Positions 44,922 through 53,175 of a stretch of 64,000 nucleotides of DNA are shown here, piece after piece. The stretch spans positions 1 to 64,000 of the forward strand of contig CAMHTW010000004.1 in assembly GCA_946188165.1 (NCBI GenBank), in the 5' to 3' direction. The notes below the pieces were generated by a model. It was not told the DNA's origin. It made no database searches and worked only from the letters and a program-made list of their open reading frames with translations. This DNA is from an uncultured Prevotella sp. (GTDB taxonomy: Bacteria; Bacteroidota; Bacteroidia; Bacteroidales; Bacteroidaceae). Numbering within the stretch: position 1 is the first letter of the stretch; every line of letters begins with the position of its first letter. Made by a program: the position numbers and the translations under genes.

Positions 44922-46127
44922 ATGAATATGAATAACAGAACTATGAGGGCTTCCTTCTTATTTTATCTTTTATATTTTGTATTTAGCCCCGTAGGGGCGC
45001 AGCGGTCCGACGTCCTCGACGCTGCCCGTTGCACCAACGATTACTTCATGCAGAAGTATGCTGACCCTACCCTGCCCACTAACGTCAAGAAGGTGCGCCC
45101 TTCGTCACTATGGACACGTGCCGTCTATTACGAAGGTCTGATGGCGCTCCATGCCATCGACCCTCAGCAACGCTATATTGACTATGCCATGAAGTGGGCT
45201 GACTTCCATAAGTGGACACCACGCAATGGTGTGAACACTTGCGATGCCGACGACCAGTGCTGCGGACAGACTTACGTCGAGTTGCTACCCTTTACTGGCA
45301 AGGACTACAAAGAGCTGTTGGGCAACGTCATTGCCAATCTGGACCATCAGATGGTGACACCTAACGACAAGAAGAATGCGACGACCAAGACCAAGGGTAC
45401 ACAGCCCTCGCTCTATGGTTGGTGGACATGGATTGACGCCATTCAGATGGCGATGCCCCTCTACATGCAGGTGGCTAAGCTCACTGGTGAACAGAAGTAT
45501 CGCGACCACGCCATGAAGATGTATCGCTGGACGCGCAACGAATGTGGCGGCGGACTGCTGAACACGAAGGGAGAAGGACTGTGGTGGCGCGATGCCGACT
45601 ATGTGCCGCCTTACAAGGAGAAGGACGGCCGGGACTGCTACTGGAGTCGTGGCAACGGTTGGGTATATGCGGCCCTCGTACGCTGCATGAACCAGCTATC
45701 GCCCAAAAGCAAGGAGTATAAGGAACTGAAAAAGGATTTTATACTCATGTCTAAAGGTCTGCTCAATTGCCAACATGCCGACGGTTTCTGGCATGTCAGC
45801 TTAGTCAGCGATGCCGTCTATCCCGATCCTGAAATGACGGGTACGGCCCTCTTCCTCTACGGTATGGCTTGGGGCATCCAACAGGGTATCCTCAAGGATA
45901 AGGACTATCGTCCGGCCTGCGACAAGGCATGGAAAGCCCTGGAGTCATGTCTCCACAAGGACGGTTTCTTAGGTTGGAACCAAGGCACAGGCAAGGATCC
46001 TTCTGCCGGACAGCCAGTTACCTTCACGTCTATGCCCGACTTCGAGGACTATGGCACTGGCTGCTATCTCCTCGGACTCTCAGAATATTACAAACTATGT
46101 GCGGGCTTCGCCCTAAATAAAAAATAA
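44922..46127 (+). CDS. exported unsaturated rhamnogalacturonyl hydrolase, GH105
   Basis: GH105 enzymes remove the unsaturated galacturonic acid left by pectate or rhamnogalacturonan lyases. The 401-residue protein has a Phe/Leu-rich signal peptide ending FSPVGAQ and an alpha/alpha toroid body. RAVYYEGLMAL, TCDADDQCCGQTYVEL, GWWTWIDAIQMAMPLY with the probable catalytic Asp, and SRGNGWVYAALVR match YteR-like proteins. The last residues (AGFALNKK) are read from the GGGCTTCGCCC repeat, so the C-terminus is repeat-derived. It sits between the GH2 and GH106 genes. Confidence 0.93.
   Translation: MNMNNRTMRASFLFYLLYFVFSPVGAQRSDVLDAARCTNDYFMQKYADPTLPTNVKKVRPSSLWTRAVYYEGLMALHAIDPQQRYIDYAMKWADFHKWTPRNGVNTCDADDQCCGQTYVELLPFTGKDYKELLGNVIANLDHQMVTPNDKKNATTKTKGTQPSLYGWWTWIDAIQMAMPLYMQVAKLTGEQKYRDHAMKMYRWTRNECGGGLLNTKGEGLWWRDADYVPPYKEKDGRDCYWSRGNGWVYAALVRCMNQLSPKSKEYKELKKDFILMSKGLLNCQHADGFWHVSLVSDAVYPDPEMTGTALFLYGMAWGIQQGILKDKDYRPACDKAWKALESCLHKDGFLGWNQGTGKDPSAGQPVTFTSMPDFEDYGTGCYLLGLSEYYKLCAGFALNKK
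44953..45002 (+). repeat. T-rich heptads plus palindrome encoding the GH105 signal peptide
   Basis: TTATTTT, ATCTTTT, ATATTTT and GTATTTA in register precede the palindrome GCCCCGTAGGGGC (44986-44998). They read FLFYLLYFVF then SPVGAQ. The GH106 gene has the same arrangement. Confidence 0.85.
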
Positions 46128-46142
46128 AAAATATAAAATATA
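46103..46142 (+). repeat. inverted composite at the GH105 3' end
   Basis: GGGCTTCGCCC (46103-46113) is followed by TAAATAAAAAATAAAAAAT. Bases 46113-46132 are the exact reverse complement of 46272-46291 in the GH106 signal sequence. Confidence 0.88.
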
Positions 46143-46162
46143 AATATTAATGGTAGAGAATA

Positions 46163-46255
46163 ATGTTTTGTCAGAAAAAAGATCTGGATGAGATTATCCG
46201 TATTATTGTAAAAACAATCAAAACAACTAGAAAGAATGAATGTAATGAAGATTAG
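46163..46255 (+). CDS. possible 30-residue leader peptide overlapping the GH106 start
   Basis: ATG 46163 opens MFCQKKDLDEIIRIIVKTIK and ends at TAG 46253-46255, 20 bases past the GH106 ATG in another frame. It would sit in the loop formed by the flanking inverted composites. Lysine-rich, with no known family. It may be chance. Confidence 0.2.
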   Translation: MFCQKKDLDEIIRIIVKTIKTTRKNECNED

Positions 46256-48923
46256 GGCATTATTATTTTTTATTTTTTATTTTTTATTTAGCCCCGTAGG
46301 GGCGCAGTCCTGGCCCGATGTCAAGAACGAAGCCAGAGCCGGTTCCCGCTGGTGGTGGCTGGGCTCTGCTGTCGACAAGGATAACTTGCAGTGGAATCTG
46401 AAGCAGTATGCCGACCACGGCATTGGCTCGCTCGAAATCACGCCCATCTATGGCGTACAGGGCAATCAGCAGAATGACATACCCTATCTTTCCGACAAGT
46501 GGATGTCTATGTTCCGCGAGGCTCAAGTATATGGCAAGGCCTTAGGTATCGAGATTGACATGTCAACGGGTACAGGCTGGCCCTTTGGTGGTCCTTGGGT
46601 GCCATTGGAAGAGAGTGCCAACAAGGTCATCTTCGTTGACACCATCTGTACTGGCGGCATTTTGACAGACGTACCTCTCAACGTTCCTGTCAAGGATCAG
46701 AAGAACAGCCGCCTGCAGAAGGTCATGGTTTATGGTCGGGTTAATGGCAATAGTACAGCTATTGACATCACAGAGAATGTCACTGACGGAAAACTCACGT
46801 GGTCACCCCTCGCCATGCTGACCTCCATGCGCAAGAACTCTGCCGACAAGGTGGAGAAGAAGACACTGAAGCAGGAAATCAAGGATATCAATCAGGCCCA
46901 GTGGCGCATTATTGCCGTCTATATCCGCTATGGTGTGATGAAGGTGAAGCGTGCTGCCCCTGGGGGCGAAGGACTGGTCATCGACCACTTCGACAAGCGT
47001 GCTGTGGCCAACTACCTCAAACATATCGAGGCAGCCTTCGAACGCACAGGCACGCTCTATCCACGTACTTTCTTTAATGACAGCTACGAGGTGAGCGAAG
47101 CCACCTGGACTCCTACCCTCTTCCAGGAGTTTGAGAAACGTCGTGGCTACAAGCTGGAAGAGCATCTGCCAGAGCTCATAGCAGCCGACGTGAAGACGGT
47201 GGCTGACTATCGCGAGACATTGGGCGACCTGCTGCTTGAAAACTTCACGCAACAGTGGACGGCATGGGCGCACTCACACGGTGCAACCACACGTAATCAA
47301 GCGCATGGTTCACCTGCCAACCTGATTGACTGCTATGCTGCTGTCGATATCCCTGAGATTGAAGGCTTCGGACTCTCTGAATTCGGCATCAAGGGACTGC
47401 GTACCGACCCGGGTAAGACGCGCAAGAACGACAGCGACTACTCGATGTTCAAGTATGCCCCGTCGGCTGCCCACATCTGCGGAAAACCCTATACGTCCAG
47501 CGAGACCTTCACCTGGCTCACGGAACACTTCCGTACCAGTCTCTCGCAGCTGAAGCCCGACCTCGACCTGATGTTCTGTGCTGGCGTCAACCACATGTTC
47601 TTCCACGGCACCTGCTACTCTCCGCAGAACGACCCCTGGCCAGGATGGAAGTTCTATGCGTCTATCGACATGAGTCCCACCAACAGCATCTGGCGCGATG
47701 CTCCTTATTTCATGAAATATGTAGAGCGCTGCCAGAGTTTCCTACAGTGGGGACAGCCCGACAACGACTTCCTTGTTTTCCTGCCCGTTCGCGACATGTG
47801 GCAGAAGAATCCTAAGAAGTTGCTCATGCAGTTCTCTATTCATGCCATGGGCAAACTGGCACCAGAATTCATCAAGACCATCCTCGACATCGACAAGGCA
47901 GGATTCGACTGCGACTACATCTCCGAGCGCCTGCTCATGGGTGTGACCTATAAGAACGGTATGCTTGAAACGGCTGCCGGCACACGCTATCGCGGACTGA
48001 TCATCCCCGGCAGTGGCAACATGCCCGAAACGGTCAAGGCTCATATCGCCCAACTGAAGGCACAGGGTGCCAAGATATTCTACAATGTCGATGCCAAGCA
48101 ACTCGCACTGGCCGCCAGTCCTGAACCTATGAAGACGCAGCACTGCCTGAAAGCGATTCGCCGTAAGAACCCTACCGGCCATCACTATTTCATCGCCAAC
48201 CTCACACCTGACGACATCGAGGCTGACGTACCTTTGGCTGTAGCTTTCCAGAGCGCCACGCTCTTCAATCCGCTTAATGGCGACATCATCCCTGCCACTA
48301 TTACTGAAGGAAAGGTACACCTTACACTGCGCTCAGGCCAAAGCACCATTCTCCAGACCTGGAACGAAGTACAAAACGAACAGTTTGCTACGATTCCGTC
48401 TCAGAAGTCCCTTAAGGAATACCCCCTCAATGGTCCTTGGCAACTCAGCTTTACGGAAGAAGCACCACGTGTGCTCCAAAGTTTTACCCTTGACAAGCTC
48501 CAGACATGGGAAACGCTGAATGATGATTCCGTAAAGGTGACGATGGGTACAGGTATCTATGCCACCCGTCTGAAACTGATGCAGCGCGACCTCAAGGATG
48601 CCCAGTCGTGGCAGATTGACCTTGGCGACGTGCGCGAATCAGCCCGCGTCTATATCAACGGCCAGTTCGTCGGTTGCGCATGGAGTGTCCCCTATGTACT
48701 AGACTTCAAAGGCAACATTCTGAAGCCTGGCATGAACGATATCCGCATTGAGGTCACCAATCTGCCTGCCAACCGTATTGCCGATTTGGACCGTCGTGGT
48801 GTGAAGTGGCGCAAGATGGAAGAGATCAACGTGGTTGACATCAACTACAAGAAGACGACCTACGACCAGTGGGAACCCGTGAAGAGCGGACTGAATTCGG
48901 AAGTCAAACTGATTAAAAAGTAA
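46236..48923 (+). CDS. exported GH106-type alpha-L-rhamnosidase
   Basis: The 895-residue protein has a signal peptide LLFFIFYFLFSPVGAQ. It then has GSRWWWLGSAVDKDNLQWNL, followed by GIGSLEITPIYGVQG and IDMSTGTGWPFGGPWV, the opening of GH106 proteins. A TIM-barrel-like region contains the TFFNDSYEVSEATWTP and YTSSETFTWLTEHFR segments with candidate catalytic glutamates. A C-terminal jelly-roll (ARVYINGQFVGCAWSVPYVL) completes it. GH106 enzymes release L-rhamnose from rhamnogalacturonan oligosaccharides, which fits the RhaM in the opposite operon. It is third in the plus-strand unit. Confidence 0.9.
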   Translation: MNVMKIRALLFFIFYFLFSPVGAQSWPDVKNEARAGSRWWWLGSAVDKDNLQWNLKQYADHGIGSLEITPIYGVQGNQQNDIPYLSDKWMSMFREAQVYGKALGIEIDMSTGTGWPFGGPWVPLEESANKVIFVDTICTGGILTDVPLNVPVKDQKNSRLQKVMVYGRVNGNSTAIDITENVTDGKLTWSPLAMLTSMRKNSADKVEKKTLKQEIKDINQAQWRIIAVYIRYGVMKVKRAAPGGEGLVIDHFDKRAVANYLKHIEAAFERTGTLYPRTFFNDSYEVSEATWTPTLFQEFEKRRGYKLEEHLPELIAADVKTVADYRETLGDLLLENFTQQWTAWAHSHGATTRNQAHGSPANLIDCYAAVDIPEIEGFGLSEFGIKGLRTDPGKTRKNDSDYSMFKYAPSAAHICGKPYTSSETFTWLTEHFRTSLSQLKPDLDLMFCAGVNHMFFHGTCYSPQNDPWPGWKFYASIDMSPTNSIWRDAPYFMKYVERCQSFLQWGQPDNDFLVFLPVRDMWQKNPKKLLMQFSIHAMGKLAPEFIKTILDIDKAGFDCDYISERLLMGVTYKNGMLETAAGTRYRGLIIPGSGNMPETVKAHIAQLKAQGAKIFYNVDAKQLALAASPEPMKTQHCLKAIRRKNPTGHHYFIANLTPDDIEADVPLAVAFQSATLFNPLNGDIIPATITEGKVHLTLRSGQSTILQTWNEVQNEQFATIPSQKSLKEYPLNGPWQLSFTEEAPRVLQSFTLDKLQTWETLNDDSVKVTMGTGIYATRLKLMQRDLKDAQSWQIDLGDVRESARVYINGQFVGCAWSVPYVLDFKGNILKPGMNDIRIEVTNLPANRIADLDRRGVKWRKMEEINVVDINYKKTTYDQWEPVKSGLNSEVKLIKK
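46258..46306 (+). repeat. T-rich heptads plus palindrome encoding the GH106 signal peptide
   Basis: TATTTTT units in register are followed by TATTTA and GCCCCGTAGGGGC (46291-46303). They read LLFFIFYFLF then SPVGAQ, the same design as the GH105 signal. Confidence 0.9.
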
Positions 48924-48956
48924 AAAGGTAAAAAAGTAAAAAGGTAAAACGTAGTG

Positions 48957-49904
48957 ATGGAGAAATATATTGCAAACGAGAAGCGCTATGAGAAGAGTGA
49001 CGTGCTGTACCAGCGCTGCGGGCGCTCAGGCGTACTGTTGCCCAAGGTAAGTCTTGGTCTTTGGCATAACTTCGGAGGTATCGACGACTACCAGCGTTCG
49101 AAAGAAATACTGCGCTATGCTTTCGACCAAGGTATCACCCACCTCGACTTAGCCAACAACTACGGTCCTCCCTATGGTTCTGCAGAAGAGACCTTTGGAC
49201 GTGTGATGGACGAAGATTTCCGTCCCTATCGCGACGAGCTGTTCATCTCAACCAAGGCAGGCTACGACATGTGGGATGGTCCTTACGGCAACTGGGGTTC
49301 GCGGAAGTACCTCATGGCTTCGCTCGACCAAAGTCTGAAGCGCATGCGCCTTGATTATGTGGACCTCTTTTATTCGCATCGCTACGACCCAGACACCCCA
49401 CTGTCGGAAACCCTTCAAGCGCTGGTTGACATTGTGCGTGCCGGCAAAGCTCTCTATGTGGGCATTTCGCGTTGGCCTTTGGAGGCTACCCGCTATGCTA
49501 TCCAGTATCTGCGTGAGCGCGACGTCCCACTGCTTATCTATCAGGGACGCCTCAACATGCTCGACCACGAGCCTATAGACGAAGGCATCCTCAAGCTCTG
49601 CCACGATGAAGGTGTGGGCTTCATATCCTTCTCGCCTCTGGCTCAGGGGTTGCTTACCGACCGCTATCTCAACGGCATTCCCGAGGGCAGTCGTATGACG
49701 CGAGAGCATTTCCTGAAACACGAGATGCTCACACCCGAACTACTTCAACAGCTGCAGACGTGGAATGCGGAGGCACAGGCTGAAGGCCGTACCCTGGCTG
49801 AGCATGCCCTGCGCTGGATTCTGGAACAGCAAGGCGTTACCAGCGTCCTCGTAGGTGCCAGCAGCACAGCCCAACTCGAGCGAAACCTGCAAGCAATAGA
49901 ATAG
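48957..49904 (+). CDS. aldo/keto reductase, YghZ-like
   Basis: The ATG at 48957 (MEKYIANEKRYEK) is preferred to the GTG at 48954. The 315-residue TIM-barrel oxidoreductase shows LDLANNYGPP with catalytic Asp and Tyr, FISTKAGYD with the Lys, FYSHRYDPDTP with the His, and FSPLAQGLLTDRYL for NADPH binding. The GPPYGSAEETFGRV loop resembles the YghZ/L-glyceraldehyde-3-phosphate reductase and potassium-channel beta-subunit group. It ends the rhamnogalacturonan unit, so a role with rhamnose or a derived aldehyde is inferred. Octad repeats (AAAAAGTA units) fill the gap to GH106. Confidence 0.88.
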   Translation: MEKYIANEKRYEKSDVLYQRCGRSGVLLPKVSLGLWHNFGGIDDYQRSKEILRYAFDQGITHLDLANNYGPPYGSAEETFGRVMDEDFRPYRDELFISTKAGYDMWDGPYGNWGSRKYLMASLDQSLKRMRLDYVDLFYSHRYDPDTPLSETLQALVDIVRAGKALYVGISRWPLEATRYAIQYLRERDVPLLIYQGRLNMLDHEPIDEGILKLCHDEGVGFISFSPLAQGLLTDRYLNGIPEGSRMTREHFLKHEMLTPELLQQLQTWNAEAQAEGRTLAEHALRWILEQQGVTSVLVGASSTAQLERNLQAIE

Positions 49905-49907
49905 GTT

Positions 49908-49985
49908 ACATCAGACATCCTACCCACCCCCGACCCCTCCCGAACGGGAGGGGAGGTACATCAGACATCAGACATCCTACATCTT
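49908..49985. repeat. palindrome embedded in ACATCAG heptads between convergent genes
   Basis: ACATCAG and ACATCCT (49908-49921) precede the palindromic unit CCCACCCCCGACCCCTCCCG with its CGGGAGGGG partner (49923-49954). Four more heptads follow: ACATCAG twice, ACATCCT and ACATCTT (49958-49985). The palindrome can terminate both the aldo/keto reductase and the RND gene; the right heptads encode the RND C-terminus. Confidence 0.88.
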
Positions 49986-52900
49986 TTACGGAATACTCGT
50001 TCCTCGATAGTCTGGAAGACGACGAAGAGAATAGGAACAATAAACAATAGTGCGATGGTGCCAATGAGCATGCCGCCAATAGCTCCCACACCGAGCGAGC
50101 GGTTGCCATTGGCACCAACACCTGTTGCGATAGCCAAAGGCAACAATCCGAATATCATCGTCAGTGACGTCATCAGGATAGGACGCAAACGCACGGCAGC
50201 GGCATCCAATGCAGCAGCAAGTATGCTCATACCCTGGCGACGGCGTGCAGAGGCATATTCCGTCAGCAGAATGGCGGTCTTCGACAGCAGACCTATTAGC
50301 ATAATCAGTCCTGTCTGCATGTAGATATTATTCTCCAGTCCCCACATCCAGGCAAATATAAAGCTGCCTGCCAGTCCGAACGGCACACTCAGGATGACGG
50401 CCATCGGGATGAAGATGCTCTCGTAAAGGGCACAGAGGATGAGGTAGATAAAGATGATACAAATGACAAACACCAGTGCCGTCGTGTTCTGCGACGATGC
50501 CTCCTCACGACTCATGCCACCAAACTCATAGCCATAACCCTCGGGCAACACCTCTGCTGCCGTCTCGCGAATGGCGTTGATGGCCTGTCCACTGCTATAG
50601 CCTTCTGCTGCCGTTCCATTGACCATAATGCTTGGAAACAGGTTGAAGCGCGACAACGTCTCACTGCCATAGATACGCGTCAGCGTCAGATACTGTCCGA
50701 TGGGCGACATTTCGCCTGACGACGTGCGCACAAAGATGTTGTTCAGCGACTCCGCATCCAGACGGTATTCGGGCGAAGCCTGTACCATGACACGATAAAG
50801 TTTGGTGAAGCGTACGAAGTTCGAGGCATACGAACCGCCCACATAGCCCGACAGTGCCTGCAGCACTTCGGTTGGGGATACGCCACGTCGCTTACACAAG
50901 GCAGCATCCACCTCTACACGGTACTGCGGGTACTTCAGCGAGAAATTCGTGATGGCGCGACTGATTTCCGGACGTTCGTTCAGGGCAGCAATGAGGTGGT
51001 TGGTCTGCATGAGCAGGTCGTTAATCGTGCCACCGTGCTTGTCCTGTATATGCAGTTCGAAACCATTGATACGTCCGAATCCCGGCAACATATTCTGCGT
51101 GTTCACCTGAATCTTTGCATTGGCAATGTCTGCCGTTCTGCGGTATATCTCGTCCACCACGCTCTGCACGTCATCGCCCTTACCCTTTCGCTCGTCCCAC
51201 TTCTTCAGTTTCAGCGTGAAGTTACCGTTCGACGATGACTGTTCGAAGTTGTTGCTGTTACCCGCAATGAGCGAGTAGATACGCAACTGTGGCAGATCCT
51301 TGATACGCTCCTCCACCTCTTTTAATATATGGTAGGTCTGTTGCAGACTACTACCTGGCGACGCCTGTACATTGATGAACACCGTACCCATATCCTCGTT
51401 GGGCACCAGTCCCGTCTTCGTGGTACGCATCATCCAGTACAGTCCGCCAAGGGCTACCACGACCAGCCCGAATGCCAGCCATTGCTTGCGCAATATCTTG
51501 GACAGTCCCTGCTTATAGCCACGGACGAACGAGTCGTACGACGGCAGGCGGCGCAAAATACGCAATGACTGCGGATTCTGCTTCTTCATAATCAGCGCAC
51601 AGAGCGCTGGCGACAGCGTCAAGGCATTGAACAGCGAGATAGCCACAGCAATAGCCATCGTCAGTCCGAACTGCGTATAGAAGGTACCTGTCACACCGCC
51701 AATGAAACAGACGGGTACGAACACCGCCATAAACACCAGTGTCGTCGTCACCAACGCCGACGTGATGCCGTGCATGGCCTCGACTGTAGAATGATAGGCG
51801 GAAGCATTGCGTGCCACACTCTCACCTTCAGGTGAGAGAAATGCTTCACCCTTCACGCTTGACTCTTCACTATCAAGCTTCGCCTGCACGGCCTCCACTA
51901 CCACGATGGCATCATCTACCACCGTACCGATGACCAGCACCAGTGCAAACAGTGTCAGCATATTCAGCGAGAAGCCTATGGCATAGATGACGGCCAACGT
52001 GGCTATCAGCGACACCAGGATGGCAACCCCCGGAATGATGGTAGCCCGCCAACTGCGCAGGAATAGGAACACCACGAGAATCACCAGTGCCAAGGCTTCC
52101 AGCAGTGTTTCCACCACACTGGCAATCGAGGCGTCAAGGAAGTCCTTCTTCGACTCCAAGTCCTCGATGACGATACCTGGCGGCAGCGACCGTCTGATTT
52201 CCTCCACCTCAGCATCAATCTGTTTGATAATCTCGTTAGCGTTCGAACCAGCCACCTGGTTGATTGAGATATTCACACTCGGACTGCCATTCGTCTCACC
52301 AATGATGTTATAGTTCTGTGAACCCAGTTCCACGCGGGCAATGTCGCCTATGCGCAGCACGTCGCCATTGGGCAGCGAGCGTATCACCAGATTCTCGTAG
52401 TCTTTCTCCTCCTCATAGCGACCTCGGTATTTCAGCACATACTGGAACGTGTTCTGACTCTCGGCACCTAACGTACCAGTTGCCACCTCCACGTTCTGTT
52501 CGTCCAGCACCTTGTTCACGTCGCTGGGCACGAGTCCGTACTGTGCCATCTTCAGCGGGTCGAGCCAGATGCGCATCGAGTAGTCGGCACCCATCACGTT
52601 CACCTCGCCTACGCCACCGATACGGCTCAGTCGCGGCTCGATGTTGATCTTGGTATAGTTGGCTAAGAATGAACGGTCGAAAGTCGAGTCAGGACTATAC
52701 ACCGCCAACTGCTTGATGTTCGACGTCTGGCGCTTTCTCACCGTGATGCCACCCTTCACCACGTCGCTGGGCAGTCGTCCCTGCACCGTGGCGGCACGGT
52801 TCTGCACGTTTACCATTGCCATATTAGGGTCGGTACCCTGACGGAAGAAGATACCGATAGAGGCTGTTCCGTTATTCGAGGCCGACGATGTCATATACAT

Positions 52901-53128
52901 CATGCCCTCTACACCATTGATAGCTTCCTCTAAGGGTACCACAACGCTCTTCTGCACCGTCTCTGCATTGGCACCCGTATAGCTGGCCATGATACGCACC
53001 GTTGGCGGGGCAATCTCAGGGAATTGTTCCAGTGGCAGACTGGTCAGTCCGATGACACCCACCAGTACCATCAACACTGATATGACGCATGCCAATATCG
53101 GTCTGTCTATAAATGTCCGTACGTTCAT
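49961..53128 (-). CDS. RND multidrug efflux transporter, AcrB/MexB type
   Basis: The 1055-residue inner-membrane pump has a first span MNVRTFIDRPILACVISVLM, two large periplasmic loops and twelve spans. The proton-relay Asp pair is in IGTVVDDAIVVVEAVQ (TM4, about residues 404-405). HAE1-type features such as YTGANAETVQKSVVVPLEEA are complete. An insertion of about 19 residues (within 417-440) follows QAKLD and is encoded by heptads (51844-51878) and a 20-bp palindrome (51819-51838). The extreme C-terminus is also heptad-encoded. Its adaptor gene lies 47 bases upstream; no TolC-like channel gene is in the window. Confidence 0.94.
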   Translation of the reverse strand: MNVRTFIDRPILACVISVLMVLVGVIGLTSLPLEQFPEIAPPTVRIMASYTGANAETVQKSVVVPLEEAINGVEGMMYMTSSASNNGTASIGIFFRQGTDPNMAMVNVQNRAATVQGRLPSDVVKGGITVRKRQTSNIKQLAVYSPDSTFDRSFLANYTKINIEPRLSRIGGVGEVNVMGADYSMRIWLDPLKMAQYGLVPSDVNKVLDEQNVEVATGTLGAESQNTFQYVLKYRGRYEEEKDYENLVIRSLPNGDVLRIGDIARVELGSQNYNIIGETNGSPSVNISINQVAGSNANEIIKQIDAEVEEIRRSLPPGIVIEDLESKKDFLDASIASVVETLLEALALVILVVFLFLRSWRATIIPGVAILVSLIATLAVIYAIGFSLNMLTLFALVLVIGTVVDDAIVVVEAVQAKLDSEESSVKGEAFLSPEGESVARNASAYHSTVEAMHGITSALVTTTLVFMAVFVPVCFIGGVTGTFYTQFGLTMAIAVAISLFNALTLSPALCALIMKKQNPQSLRILRRLPSYDSFVRGYKQGLSKILRKQWLAFGLVVVALGGLYWMMRTTKTGLVPNEDMGTVFINVQASPGSSLQQTYHILKEVEERIKDLPQLRIYSLIAGNSNNFEQSSSNGNFTLKLKKWDERKGKGDDVQSVVDEIYRRTADIANAKIQVNTQNMLPGFGRINGFELHIQDKHGGTINDLLMQTNHLIAALNERPEISRAITNFSLKYPQYRVEVDAALCKRRGVSPTEVLQALSGYVGGSYASNFVRFTKLYRVMVQASPEYRLDAESLNNIFVRTSSGEMSPIGQYLTLTRIYGSETLSRFNLFPSIMVNGTAAEGYSSGQAINAIRETAAEVLPEGYGYEFGGMSREEASSQNTTALVFVICIIFIYLILCALYESIFIPMAVILSVPFGLAGSFIFAWMWGLENNIYMQTGLIMLIGLLSKTAILLTEYASARRRQGMSILAAALDAAAVRLRPILMTSLTMIFGLLPLAIATGVGANGNRSLGVGAIGGMLIGTIALLFIVPILFVVFQTIEERVFRKRCRMSDV
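51809..51878. repeat. palindrome plus heptads inside the RND pump gene
   Basis: GCGTGCCACA begins at 51809, and CTCTCACCTTCAGGTGAGAG (51819-51838) is a perfect palindrome. CTTCACC, CTTCACG, CTTGACT, CTTCACT and ATCAAGC heptads follow at 51844-51878. The first part matches the element in the GH35 gene in the opposite coding orientation. Confidence 0.88.
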
Positions 53129-53175
53129 CGTTCAAAATTTTAAAAACAACTTGGACAACTTAAACAACTTAATGA

